A stretch of 23,764 nt of DNA from JBDSTZ01 sp039927975 (GTDB lineage Bacteria; Pseudomonadota; Gammaproteobacteria; Burkholderiales; Burkholderiaceae_D), in assembly GCA_039927975.1 (NCBI GenBank), contig JBDSTZ010000614.1:1-23764 (forward strand). Direction: 5' to 3'. The notes under the pieces are model-generated. The model worked only from the letters and a program-made list of their open reading frames with translations. It was not told the DNA's origin and did not search any database. A program made the position numbers and the translations under genes. Positions 13,654-21,689 of the stretch are shown here, piece by piece (the stretch's first letter is position 1; every line of letters starts with the position of its first letter).

Positions 13654-15345
13654 TCAGTAACTGAGCACCACCAGCGACACCGCCTGGCGCGGCAGCTGCA
13701 TCTTGACCGTCGTGCTGTTGCCTTTGATCGCCAGCGTCTGCGGCGGCGCCAGCTGCGCCAGTTCGCTGGCCTTTTGCAGCTCGGCGACCTGGGCGGACGT
13801 CGGCTGGGCCGGCGAGCCCATGCGCTTCCACGCGGTGTAGGAATTGCTGTGTTCCTGATCGATGCGATAGTGCCTGAGCACGGCCTTGGCGGCGGGGATG
13901 CCCTTGATCGTCAGCGCCACCGGCGAACCGGCGTCGATGATGTCGTCATCGTGGTAATTCCACACCATCACCGCGATATTGCGTTTGCCTTTGGTTGCGT
14001 AGGCGTTGATGTCGGTGCGCGGCCCGCGCACGCCATTCGCCGCGATCGACACGGCGTCGTAGGCCAGGTCGCCTTCGACCGCCAGGCGCTCGCCCGACAT
14101 CATGCCGAACATGCGGAACACGCCCAGCACCGGCTTGTTGACGCCGTTGGTGGCCAGGTCGCGGAAGCCGGCGAACCAGGGCTGGTCCTCGAACTCAAAG
14201 GACCAATTTACGGCGCCGATCAGGTTCACACCCTTGGCTTCGGCCATGTCCTGTTCGCGTCCGAGCGAGGCGGCGGTATAGCTCGAATACATGGTGCCGT
14301 TGCGGTAGGCGTTTTCGGGATTGGTGCTCATGCCGCAGGCCGCGCAGCCTTCCGGATCGGATTCGCCGATGATGATCGGAATCCCTTTCAGGCGCGGATG
14401 CCTGGCGACGATGTCGAAGCCCTTGTTCAGGCGCGTGAGGTGGGCGCCAATGCCCATCCGCACGCGGCCGTCGACCACGGTCGGCGAACCCTTGGCGTGG
14501 AAGGCGACGAAGTCGAGCGGCGAACCGGTCTTGCCGGTCGCGTAGTTGGTTTCGTCTTGCACGTGCTTGAGAAAATCGTCCATGAAAGCGCCAGCGCCGG
14601 CCGTGTGCGGCCCGCCCATGCGCGCCGTCGGCAGCGCGCGCTTGACGGCGTCGGCCGCCACGTCGTACATCTTGAAGTATTCGCGCTTGACGTCGGGGGC
14701 GATCATGTACAGGCCGTCCGGTTCGTTCCACACCTCCCAGTACCAACTTTCCACCTCGGCCTTGCCGTAGCGCTCGACGCTGTGGCGCACCCATTGATAG
14801 ATCAGCTCGGCCCATTTGTCGTAATCCTTGGGCGGCGTGGCCCAGCCGGTGAGGATGTCCTTGTAGGGCGTGCCCGGCGCCCAGTGGTGCTGGTAGGGCT
14901 GCGGCTTTTGCGACAGCGCCTCGGGCATGAAGCCGATTTGCGCGAGCGGCTTCATCTTGCGTTCGATGTAGGTGTCGAAGATCTGGTCGATGATGGTCCA
15001 GTTGTAGACCGGCTTGCCATCCTTGTCTTCGCTGTACATGCCGGTCGAGCCCCACTTGAGGGCGTAGCTGCCGTCGCCCGAGGTCATCAGGTTGTGGGCG
15101 CGCACGTAGACCGGCACCGGGCTGGCGGCGGCAATGTCGCTGAGCAGTTTCTTGCCGTTGGGCGCGGTGGTGTAATTGGGCTCGTCGTAGCCGAACCAGG
15201 CCCAGATCGGTGTCATCGGGCCTTTCGGTTTGGCCGCGTCGATGGTGATGGCGACAGGGGCGGTGGCCGGCGCGGGTTCGGCGGCCAGGGCCGGGGCGAG
15301 CGACGCGGCGCCCAGCAGGCATAGCGCGGAATACAGTTTCTTCAT
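13654..15345 (-). CDS. Secreted GH39 beta-xylosidase-like glycoside hydrolase
   Basis: 563 residues. Signal peptide 1-22 (MKKLYSALCLLGAASLAPALA/A). The catalytic TIM barrel has the GH39/clan A signature WYWEVWNEPD with acid/base Glu208, and the nucleophile Glu328 in IPIIIGESDPEG; FVAFHAKGSP and AVNWSFEFEDQPWF are further family blocks. A C-terminal beta domain (about 430-563) carries VMVWNYHDDD and KGIPAAKAVLRHYRID. GH39 enzymes include beta-xylosidases, alpha-L-iduronidases and others; by length and bacterial context a xylo-oligosaccharide role is the best guess. It is a single gene without transporter or other carbohydrate genes. Two TTGTCTGACAA-type dyads in its promoter suggest a dedicated repressor. 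Confidence 0.88.
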   Translation of the reverse strand: MKKLYSALCLLGAASLAPALAAEPAPATAPVAITIDAAKPKGPMTPIWAWFGYDEPNYTTAPNGKKLLSDIAAASPVPVYVRAHNLMTSGDGSYALKWGSTGMYSEDKDGKPVYNWTIIDQIFDTYIERKMKPLAQIGFMPEALSQKPQPYQHHWAPGTPYKDILTGWATPPKDYDKWAELIYQWVRHSVERYGKAEVESWYWEVWNEPDGLYMIAPDVKREYFKMYDVAADAVKRALPTARMGGPHTAGAGAFMDDFLKHVQDETNYATGKTGSPLDFVAFHAKGSPTVVDGRVRMGIGAHLTRLNKGFDIVARHPRLKGIPIIIGESDPEGCAACGMSTNPENAYRNGTMYSSYTAASLGREQDMAEAKGVNLIGAVNWSFEFEDQPWFAGFRDLATNGVNKPVLGVFRMFGMMSGERLAVEGDLAYDAVSIAANGVRGPRTDINAYATKGKRNIAVMVWNYHDDDIIDAGSPVALTIKGIPAAKAVLRHYRIDQEHSNSYTAWKRMGSPAQPTSAQVAELQKASELAQLAPPQTLAIKGNSTTVKMQLPRQAVSLVVLSY

Positions 15346-15375
15346 TATTATGGTCTCGCGGGATGGGGAAACGCC

Positions 15376-15405
15376 ATGCTAAGGGCGTTGCTGATTGTCT
15401 GACAA
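15376..15405 (-). promoter_or_regulatory. Promoter of the GH39 gene
   Basis: TTGTCA (15405-15400; 5 of 6), an 18-bp spacer and TAGCAT (15381-15376; 4 of 6) on the minus strand, giving a leader of about 24 nt. The dyad at 15395-15405 overlaps the -35. Confidence 0.45.
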
Positions 15406-15449
15406 ATCAACTTGTTTGCAGGAGCGATATCGGCGATGGTATCAGACAA
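15395..15449. promoter_or_regulatory. Two dyad operator-like sites before the GH39 gene
   Basis: TTGTCTGACAA (15395-15405) is a perfect odd palindrome (TTGTC-T-GACAA). A second copy, GTATCAGACAA (15439-15449; minus strand TTGTCTGATAC), has one full half-site and a degenerate one. Centres are 44 bp apart, about four helical turns. The form is like operators of GntR/FadR-type repressors; the cognate regulator is not in the window. Confidence 0.5.
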
Positions 15450-15516
15450 TTGGCGGTCGGGCCAGTTGCTGATGTGAAAGTGTCAGCATAGGCCAGCCGA
15501 CCCCATCATTCCGCCC

Positions 15517-16956
15517 TCAGCGCCGCTGCGGCGCGATTGCCTCGGCATAATCGTAGAGCGCCCCCAGAATTTCTTCGGCCCGCTCGTCGGCGGTTTCGGA
15601 CAGGGCATCGATCTCGCTGAACAATTGCTCGACCGTGCGGGCATTGTGCGCGCCGTCGAACAGGCGCGCGGCCCGATGCGCTTCCCACTGGGCCGCCTCG
15701 GCCGCACTGAGCGTGTCGGGGAAATTGCGCGCCCGATAGCGAAACAACAGTTCGCCGAGCCGCTCGTCGTCAAAGGACGGTCGCGCCGTCGCCAGCGCGG
15801 CAGGCGTCTCGCCGCGCAAGCCAGCCAGCTTGCGCCGGTCGTTATTGTTGACGAAGCCGCCGTACAAGTCTTCGTCGACGTCGGCTTCTTCCGGCGCCGG
15901 TCGCTGATATACCTGATCCCAGATCGCGCTCATGTCAGGCCCGGCGGCAGCAGCCAGCGCATGCGTGCGGGCTTGCTCGATATCGATCCCCCAGCGCTCG
16001 GCCAGATCCGGCCGCAAGGTCTTCAAGTTCGACACCAGCATCGGTGATTTGTTCAGGTGGATGCTCTTGATCGGCAGGCGCGTCACGCCTTCCGGCAGGT
16101 CGGCGCTGCGCGAAAACATGCGCAGGCGAATGGTGTCGGCGTCGAGCCCGAACAGCTCGGCCGGATCGGCGCTGCAATCCCACACCAGCACTTCGTTCTT
16201 GTTGGTCGGGTGGGTGGCCAGCGGCCACACCAGGCCGATGCAGCCGCGCTCGGCTGGAAACATGCCTGACACATGCAGGAAGGGCTGGCGCAGCGCCGGC
16301 GCCAGCTGCATGCCCATCTCGGCGGCCACCTTGTCCTTCTTGTGCATGCCGAGGCAGAAGTCGAACAGCTTGGGCTGCTTGTCGCGGATCAGGCGCGCCA
16401 GCGCGATGGTGGCGCGCACGTCCGACAGCGCGTCGTGTGCCGCTTCGTGGACCAGGCCGTTGGCGCGCGCCAGGTCTTCCAGTTTGAAGCTGGGCCGGCC
16501 ATCCTCGCGCAGCGGCCATTCGATGCCTTCCGGCCGCAGCGCGTAGGTCATGCGCACCACGTCGAGCAAGTCCCAGCGGCCGCAATTGTTTTGCCATTCG
16601 CGCGCGTACGGGTCGATCAGGTTGCGCCAGAAGAGGAAGCGCGTGACTTCATCGTCGAAACGGATGGTGTTGTAGCCGGCCCCGATGGTGCCCGGCTGGC
16701 TGAAGGCGGCCTCGATCGTGTCGGCGAACTTGTGCTCGGGCACGCCCCATTCGAGGCATTGCTGGGGCGTGATGCCGGTGATCAGGCAGGATTGCGGATC
16801 GGGCAGGAAGTCCGGCGCCGGCTGGCAGTACAGCATGATCGGCAGGCCGATTTCGTTCAGGTTGGCGTCGGTGCGGATCGCGGCGAACTGGGCCGGGCGG
16901 TCGCGCCGTGGCACCACACCGAAGGTTTCATAATCGTGCCAGAGGAAAGTATGCAT
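15517..16956 (-). CDS. sbcB: Exodeoxyribonuclease I
   Basis: 479 residues, close to E. coli ExoI (475). It degrades single-stranded DNA 3' to 5' and acts in recombination and mismatch repair. The DEDDh nuclease domain shows WHDYETFG (Asp8, Glu10), NTIRFDDEVTRFLFWRN, GRWDLLDVVRMTYALRPEGIEWP with the third acid, and AHDALSDVRATIALA with His and the final Asp. The central SH3-like and C-terminal helical regions follow (SIHLNKSPMLVSNLKTL; LFRYRARNFPDTLS, the ExoI C-terminal block). The start MHTFLWH is chosen by family alignment; the frame is open upstream but those residues are unrelated. Ribosome site is weak. Divergent from the DUF5610 gene. Confidence 0.95.
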   Translation of the reverse strand: MHTFLWHDYETFGVVPRRDRPAQFAAIRTDANLNEIGLPIMLYCQPAPDFLPDPQSCLITGITPQQCLEWGVPEHKFADTIEAAFSQPGTIGAGYNTIRFDDEVTRFLFWRNLIDPYAREWQNNCGRWDLLDVVRMTYALRPEGIEWPLREDGRPSFKLEDLARANGLVHEAAHDALSDVRATIALARLIRDKQPKLFDFCLGMHKKDKVAAEMGMQLAPALRQPFLHVSGMFPAERGCIGLVWPLATHPTNKNEVLVWDCSADPAELFGLDADTIRLRMFSRSADLPEGVTRLPIKSIHLNKSPMLVSNLKTLRPDLAERWGIDIEQARTHALAAAAGPDMSAIWDQVYQRPAPEEADVDEDLYGGFVNNNDRRKLAGLRGETPAALATARPSFDDERLGELLFRYRARNFPDTLSAAEAAQWEAHRAARLFDGAHNARTVEQLFSEIDALSETADERAEEILGALYDYAEAIAPQRR

Positions 16957-17100
16957 GGGCCGGAAGAAAGATAAATGCGGGGGCGGCTCAGATTTTGCTG
17001 AAAGCTGCCGATAACGGTTAGTCGGTACAAGGTGATTCTTGAAGTTCGGTATCGTACTGCGCGCCGTATTCCGCGCGCAATCAGGGCGCAGCGCTTTCCG

Positions 17101-17129
17101 GGAACTTCGCCCGGCGCGCGGCACTTGCT
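17101..17129 (+). promoter_or_regulatory. Possible ECF-type promoter of the DUF5610 gene
   Basis: GGAACTTCGCCC (17101-17112) is near-identical to the -35 region of the lipoprotein promoters (GGAACGTCGCC), and CTTGCT occurs about 17 nt past GGAACT where those have CTTACC. It would give a 30-nt leader. Tentative. Confidence 0.3.
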
Positions 17130-17164
17130 ATGGTTACACAGATCGACCTTTTCAGGAGAGTGAA

Positions 17165-17761
17165 ATGGCACAAGCCGTATCCACCGCGCCGCTCAAGTCC
17201 GCGCCGCTCGATCCCCGCCTTGCCGATGGTGCGCGTTCCGGCGGCGCGGAGAAAACCGATAAAACCGAGGCTGGCAGCGCGGCCGGGGTGGTGGCCAAGG
17301 CCCATGCCGAACTCAACACGTCGATCGTCCAGGCTTCCCTGAGTGTGGCTATCGGCGCCGGCAACGAACCGCTGGCGCTGCTCTACAAGTCGGCCATCAC
17401 CGGTATCAACGAGGCGCTGCGCGCCGATTTCGGCGACGACGCGCTGCAGGCGGCCGCCGGCCAGGACCAGAGTCCGGAAGCGACCGCCGGGCGTATCGTG
17501 TCGATGTCGACGGCGTTTTATGGCGCCTGGCGCGAGCAGCATCCGGACGGCGACGAGGACGCGGCGCGCCAGCAGTTTGTCGACCTGGTGCGCGGCGGCG
17601 CCGAGCGCGGCTTTGGCGAGGCGCGCGACATCTTGCAGGGCTTGAAGGTGCTTGAGGGGGACGTCGCCAGCAATATCGACAAGACTTACACCCTCATGCA
17701 GCAGGGCTTCGACAAGTTTGCCGCCGGTCCGCAAGAGGCCGACGCGGCCGAGGCTGGCTAG
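17165..17761 (+). CDS. DUF5610 domain protein
   Basis: 198 residues from the ATG at 17165, which follows AGGAG by 8 nt; the frame extends upstream without a ribosome site. Residues 1-40 are Ala/Lys-rich and probably disordered. The rest matches what I recall of DUF5610 (PF18433): SLSVAIGAGNEPLALLYKSA, INEALRADFG, SPEATAGRIVSMSTAFYGAW, then GFGEARDILQGLKVLEGDVASNIDKTY. All helical, no signal peptide or membrane segment, no known catalytic motif. Members occur in gammaproteobacteria and betaproteobacteria; function is unknown. The stop is immediately followed by a degenerate 25-bp repeat tract. Confidence 0.8.
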   Translation: MAQAVSTAPLKSAPLDPRLADGARSGGAEKTDKTEAGSAAGVVAKAHAELNTSIVQASLSVAIGAGNEPLALLYKSAITGINEALRADFGDDALQAAAGQDQSPEATAGRIVSMSTAFYGAWREQHPDGDEDAARQQFVDLVRGGAERGFGEARDILQGLKVLEGDVASNIDKTYTLMQQGFDKFAAGPQEADAAEAG

Positions 17762-17929
17762 GCACAGCGGCCGAGGCCGGCCGACCACAGTGTGGGCAGG
17801 CCGACCAGGCACAGCGTGTTCTCAAGGCGATCGGCACAGCGTGTCCAAGGCGGGCCGGGCACAGCGCATTTAAGACGAATCAGGCAGCGTATTCAAGACG
17901 AACCGGAGACTGCGCGTCCAAGGCCGGCC
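17761..17929. repeat. Degenerate tandem repeat of about 25 bp, 5-7 copies
   Basis: Clear units start with GGCACAGCG or GGCAGCG and continue TGTTCAAGGCGA-like: 17808-17832, 17833-17857, 17858-17882, 17883-17905 and 17906-17929; weaker copies precede from 17761. Lengths of 23-25 bp would not keep a frame. It fills the gap between convergent genes, just as the 21-bp array does at 4004-4480. Confidence 0.7.
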
Positions 17930-17944
17930 AAGTACAGCCATGCC

Positions 17945-18910
17945 CTACAGCGAGACGCGGTCGCGTCCGGTTTGCTTGGCGCGGTAGAGGGCGGCATCGG
18001 CGGCGGCCATCAGCGCCGTCTCGTCCATCGTCGGGGCCAGGCTGGCCACCCCGAACGAGGCCGTCAGGTGCGGCCTGGGCAGACCGGCGTGATCGAACAC
18101 GGTCGCCAGGCGCATGCGTGCGCACAGGCGCTCGGCCACCATCATGGCGCGGTGGCTGTCGGTGTCGGGCAGGATCACCAGCATTTCCTCGCCGCCGAAG
18201 CGCACCGCGAAATCGGACGGCCGCAGCGCGGCGTTGATGACGCCGGCCGCCGCGCGCAGTGCGTCGTCGCCGGCCAAGTGGCCGTGCGTATCGTTGAATA
18301 GCTTGAAATGGTCGAGGTCGATCATCACCAGCGACAGGGGCGCCAGGCCGCGCTGGGCGGTCGCCACCATGCGCGGCAGCATGTCGTCGAGCCAGCCGCG
18401 GTTGTACAGACCGGTCAACCCATCGTTCATCGACAGTTGGCGATAGAATTCGCCGACCTTCTGGCGCCGCCGCAGCAGGGCGTTGGCGGCGCGGATGCGG
18501 AAAGACAGCAGGCGCAGCAGATTGCGCGCCACCTCGTTGTGTTCGTCGATCAATTGCCACACCAGGTCGGCGTCGATCACCAGCAGTTCAGACGGTACCA
18601 GCGCCGTCATCGCGGCGAGGTTGCTGGCATCGTCGAGCACGGCCTGTTCTCCGATGCTCTCGCCCGGCAATACCTTGCTGTTGCCCCCCTCCGGAATGCC
18701 GTCGCGGTTGCCGGCCGCCACCAGCAGCGCGCCGCGCAGCACGATGTACAGGCGGGCGTTTTGGCCCTCGGCCAGTTGCTCGTCCTGGGCCAGGCCGATC
18801 ACCGGGCAGTTGGCCAGCGCGGCGGCTAGCCGGCGATGGTTTGAATTGCGGAACAGTTGCAGCTCGGTGAGCGCGTAGCCGGAAGCGCCGAAGTTCGCGA
18901 TGTGGTCCAC
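17945..18910 (-). CDS. Diguanylate cyclase with N-terminal cNMP-binding-like domain
   Basis: 321 residues from a GTG start with GAGAG upstream. Residues about 18-130 form a cyclic-nucleotide-binding (Crp-like) jelly-roll: LAEGQNARLYIVLRGALLVAA, then LPGESIGEQAVLDDA, which carries the PGE-x-IGE phosphate-cassette shape but without the usual Arg. A helical stretch (130-158) leads to a GGDEF domain: DGLTGLYNR, MIDLDHFKLFNDTHGH, and the active site FGGEEM (GGEE at 239-242), which is an accepted active form. RPSD at 230-233, five residues before it, is the RxxD inhibitory site. So it should make c-di-GMP from two GTP under ligand control and product inhibition. No signal or membrane segment; cytoplasmic. 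Stands alone. Confidence 0.92.
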   Translation of the reverse strand: MDHIANFGASGYALTELQLFRNSNHRRLAAALANCPVIGLAQDEQLAEGQNARLYIVLRGALLVAAGNRDGIPEGGNSKVLPGESIGEQAVLDDASNLAAMTALVPSELLVIDADLVWQLIDEHNEVARNLLRLLSFRIRAANALLRRRQKVGEFYRQLSMNDGLTGLYNRGWLDDMLPRMVATAQRGLAPLSLVMIDLDHFKLFNDTHGHLAGDDALRAAAGVINAALRPSDFAVRFGGEEMLVILPDTDSHRAMMVAERLCARMRLATVFDHAGLPRPHLTASFGVASLAPTMDETALMAAADAALYRAKQTGRDRVSL

Positions 18911-19325
18911 ATTGTTCTCTCAGTTCGCCGGGGCGAAAACCATTTCCATTAATAATATCATCATACTGGGCGGCAATACGCAAACTTGCGGATTCGGTCG
19001 CGGAGCTGTTGTTCGGGAGACGGGAAAGCGGCACGCAGCGCGTTGGCCACTCTTTTCCGGTGGCAAGATACAGAGCGCGGGATCAACAGTTGAGCAAGGT
19101 CGGATCCGCCCGCATGCCTGGCCCCCCATGCGAGGGAGTTCGAGCGCGGAGCGGGAGTTCGAGCGCGGAGCGGGTGTGCGGAGCTTGAAAAGGGGAATGA
19201 AGCGAGGCGGGAATCGGCTTGCAGCGCCGGTCGGAAGCGTGTGCCTTGCAGGGTGGAACGTAGCGCGCGCGACGACACCGAGGCGGCGGCCGCCAAGCCA
19301 CCGCGCAAGAGATCGTGCCAGCGGG
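18911..19325. other. Gene-free region between the cyclase and hpf
   Basis: No supported gene. Next to the cyclase start there is an AT-rich segment (about 18945-18965; minus strand TATTAT) that could hold its -10. A perfect 19-bp tandem duplication lies at 19134-19171. No T-run terminator for hpf is seen at the other end. Several short frames cross this region but lack ribosome sites and motifs. Confidence 0.6.
19134..19171. repeat. Perfect 19-bp tandem duplication
   Basis: GGGAGTTCGAGCGCGGAGC occurs twice in direct succession (19134-19152 and 19153-19171), followed by a partial GGG. Exact identity suggests a recent event. Confidence 0.85.
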
Positions 19326-19691
19326 CTATTCGCTCACTTCATTGGGCTCGTCGATCAGGTTGGGGGTCTTGTGCAACTGCTTGTCGTGCAGGCGGCCCAG
19401 GGCGCTGTCGATGGCGCGCTTGAGCTTGTCGGCCGCGCCGCCGATGGCCAGGTGCAGATGGGTGGCGTGGTCGCTGACGGCGATCGGCTGGTAGCCGGTG
19501 ACCCGCGCTTCGAGCATGCAGCGGTTGCCGCCGTCGACCGACTTCTGGCTGTTTTCATCGCTGAGGTGGACTTCGACCCGCGTGATGTGCTCGCCGAAGC
19601 GGCCGACGGCGCCCTTCACGACCGATTCCACGTGGTCGTCGAGCCCTTGGTGGCGTTCGATGGTCTTGTCGGTTCTGATGTTAATTTGCAT
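19326..19691 (-). CDS. hpf: Ribosome hibernation factor, HPF/RaiA family
   Basis: 121 residues; GGGAG lies 9 nt before the ATG. The S30AE/sigma-54 modulation fold is recognisable: MQINIRTDKTIERHQGLDDHVESVV, VEVHLSDENSQK, CMLEARVTGYQPIAVSDHATHLHLAIGGAADKLKRAIDSALGRLHDK. Such proteins bind the 30S decoding centre and silence ribosomes in stationary phase or cold. It is the short form with one domain, so it would resemble short HPF or RaiA (YfiA) rather than the long HPF that dimerises ribosomes by itself. It is not next to rpoN, so it is probably a secondary, stress-linked copy (inference). A 169-bp gap separates it from the DUF1345 gene. Confidence 0.85.
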   Translation of the reverse strand: MQINIRTDKTIERHQGLDDHVESVVKGAVGRFGEHITRVEVHLSDENSQKSVDGGNRCMLEARVTGYQPIAVSDHATHLHLAIGGAADKLKRAIDSALGRLHDKQLHKTPNLIDEPNEVSE

Positions 19692-19860
19692 AAGTTCACT
19701 CCCGCTTGTTCAAAAGGTGTCTGTCGCAACATCGCTCGGGCAGACCGGGCTGGCGCGCGTTCGGCGCCAGGGCCGGACCAGCGGCGAGGCAGCGCACACG
19801 GTCTTATCTTACACCTTTCACCATCAAGGGCACGCTCGTCCGGCCCGCCCCCGGCCCGGG

Positions 19861-20523
19861 TTAAGGCTTGATGACGCCGGCGGCGATGTTGATCGACAGG
19901 CCGAGGATGACCAGGTTGAAGAAGAAACTGAGGATGGCGTGGCCCAGCACCAGCTTGCGCATGGCGCGCGTCATCACCATCACGTCCGAGGTCTGCACCG
20001 CCACCGCGATGGTGAAGGCGAAGTACAGGAAGTCCCAGTAATCGGGTTCGACGGTCTCGTCGGGGAACTTGAGCGGCAGCAGCGCGGCCGAGCCGCGATA
20101 GTACAGGTGGGCATAGTGGAAGCAGAACAGCACGCCGACCAGGAACCACGAGCCGACGATGGTCAGCGCGGTCAGCAGGTAGTGCGCGGTGCGCTCGTCG
20201 GCCGGCAGGCGCGCCACCTCGCTCAGTTCAGACACGATGGCGTACAGGCTGACCAGCGCCGCCAGCGACAGCGTGGCCAGCACCAGGCCGGCGCTCTCAT
20301 CCTGCTTGCCGGCGATCGCCCGCACCTTGCGATGGTCGGCGCGCGCCATCACCCACATCATGGCCCCCAGGTAGGCCCAGACCGCGGCGTTCCAGGAAAT
20401 CAGCGCGCGCGTCATGAGAAACAGCGAGTCGGGCAGCATGGCCGCGACCACGATGCCGAGCAAAATCGCCATCGACAGATGGGGCCGGTTACGGATGAAA
20501 CGGTGCAGCAGGTTTTTGTTCAT
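19861..20523 (-). CDS. DUF1345 family membrane protein
   Basis: 220 residues with about five transmembrane helices (roughly 17-35, 40-58, 83-103, 118-138 and 190-215). The recognisable block is PDYWDFLYFAFTIAVAVQTSDVMV, the DUF1345 (PF07077) signature: Asp, then a polar FTIAV helix and SDV. No enzyme motif is known in this family; it is found in the inner membrane of many proteobacteria. The ATG at 20523 has only a weak purine-rich stretch upstream. It is followed at a 79-bp distance by no related gene. Function unknown. Confidence 0.85.
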   Translation of the reverse strand: MNKNLLHRFIRNRPHLSMAILLGIVVAAMLPDSLFLMTRALISWNAAVWAYLGAMMWVMARADHRKVRAIAGKQDESAGLVLATLSLAALVSLYAIVSELSEVARLPADERTAHYLLTALTIVGSWFLVGVLFCFHYAHLYYRGSAALLPLKFPDETVEPDYWDFLYFAFTIAVAVQTSDVMVMTRAMRKLVLGHAILSFFFNLVILGLSINIAAGVIKP

Positions 20524-20602
20524 GGACCAGGGAGGCTCGACAGGGCGCGGCTGATGCGGGTGGAATCAGGTGAACGCGGCGGGACGGTGCCGGCAGGGCC
20601 GC

Positions 20603-21115
20603 TCAGGAATGGGCCATTACGCGCACGGCATTATTCCACACCAACTGGTCTGACAGGGCGCTGCACGATTCGATCTCGAACCCGAGACGGCGGTACAGGC
20701 GGCGCGCGTCGGGATTGGTGTGATGCACCGACAGCGTCAGGCTGAGACCGCGCTCGCGGCAATAGCGCTGCAAGGCGCCCAGGATCTGGCTGCCGACGCC
20801 TTGGCCGCGCAGCGCCGGCAAGACCGCGATGTCGACCAGCCGCAAGTCCGCCGCGCTTTCGTTGACGACGATCCGGCCAGCGCATTGTCCCTGATACTCC
20901 AGCACCAGATAGTTTGCCGTCGGATAGGCGTGCAAATAGGCGGCCGTTTGCAGCCGTTGCTGCATGGCGATCAGGGAACTGACAAAGGCGGGATCGGCGG
21001 TGAGCGAATGCAGGTCGGGCCGGGTCGATGCATACAGGCGCGCGAGAAAATCGGTATCGGCGCCATCGGGCGCGCGGGCATGGAGCGGGGCGAGTAGTTC
21101 GGCGAGACTGGACAT
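20603..21115 (-). CDS. GNAT family N-acetyltransferase
   Basis: 170 residues. The GNAT acetyl-CoA site is RGQGVGSQIL (motif A, R/Q-x-x-G-x-G/A) after the LRLVDIAVLPAL strand, with a following LSLTLSVHHTNPDARRLYRRLGF block (motif B) that ends the fold. The N-terminal helix region (1-60) is the variable acceptor-binding part and cannot be assigned a substrate. It lies in the same direction 131 bp after a tail-collar gene; in related genomes tail-collar (microcystin-dependent) genes are often near GNAT genes, though I recall this association rather than having measured it. Ribosome site is not clear. Confidence 0.85.
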   Translation of the reverse strand: MSSLAELLAPLHARAPDGADTDFLARLYASTRPDLHSLTADPAFVSSLIAMQQRLQTAAYLHAYPTANYLVLEYQGQCAGRIVVNESAADLRLVDIAVLPALRGQGVGSQILGALQRYCRERGLSLTLSVHHTNPDARRLYRRLGFEIESCSALSDQLVWNNAVRVMAHS

Positions 21116-21246
21116 GGCGTGATAATTGGTCGGACCGGCCGGAACATGTGGAAACGCTGCGCTGCGCGACCGTGATCCGATAACGCCGGCATATTTCCAT
21201 TAATAGGGCAGTGTTACCCCGCCACCGGGAACCCACTGCATGTCAT

Positions 21247-21516
21247 TTAAATATTCGCCGGAAATATGCCTTCCACACGAATAATATAATTCAACTCCTG
21301 AAAACGCTGGCGCGCGCTAGGCGCACTATCCGGCATTTTGCCGCGCAGGTCGGGCAGTGCGAAAGTCGCCACACCATCGCCGCCATAGGTGGTGCCGATC
21401 AGCGCGTACAACTCGCTGTTTTGCGCGATCGGCAATGCCTGACCCGCGCACAAGGCCCAGCCCTGCGGGGCGAAACTGAAAGCGACCGGCATGATCGTAC
21501 CAATGAATGCGTCCAT
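21247..21516 (-). CDS. Very short tail-collar (microcystin-dependent) protein
   Basis: 89 residues, about half the usual 170-190. The N-terminal 60 residues are a full phage tail-collar domain (PF07484): MDAFIGTIMPVAFSFAPQGWALCAGQALPI, LYALIGTTYGGDGVATFALPDLRGK. The C-terminal NYIIRVEGIFPANI is also standard. The usual middle (about 80 residues with the LGxxxGxExVTLT and HTH segments) is missing, and the join PDSAPSARQRFQELN is in frame. So this is either a natural minimal version or an internally deleted copy. AGGAT precedes the ATG by 9 nt. Related proteins occur outside phages in contractile-injection or surface-fibre loci. No other phage gene is in the window. Confidence 0.82.
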   Translation of the reverse strand: MDAFIGTIMPVAFSFAPQGWALCAGQALPIAQNSELYALIGTTYGGDGVATFALPDLRGKMPDSAPSARQRFQELNYIIRVEGIFPANI

Positions 21517-21689
21517 CGCAGATCCTGGGCTGGCGGTTGGATAATATTTTTCTCAGGCCATTTTCTTGGCTTGGGAGACATATTGCCACAAAAACAGGGC
21601 GATTATATTCGAAGATGTGCCGCGCCACGATATTTGTATGTTTAATGCAGCGCGTTCGGCTGAAAAACAAAGAATGGAGCGATGTGTGA

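Noticed and set aside
13774..15324. 516-residue plus-strand frame opposite the GH39 gene
   Set aside because: High-GC shadow frame; composition is Gly/Val/Arg/His-rich without motifs, while the minus strand has a signal peptide and catalytic residues.
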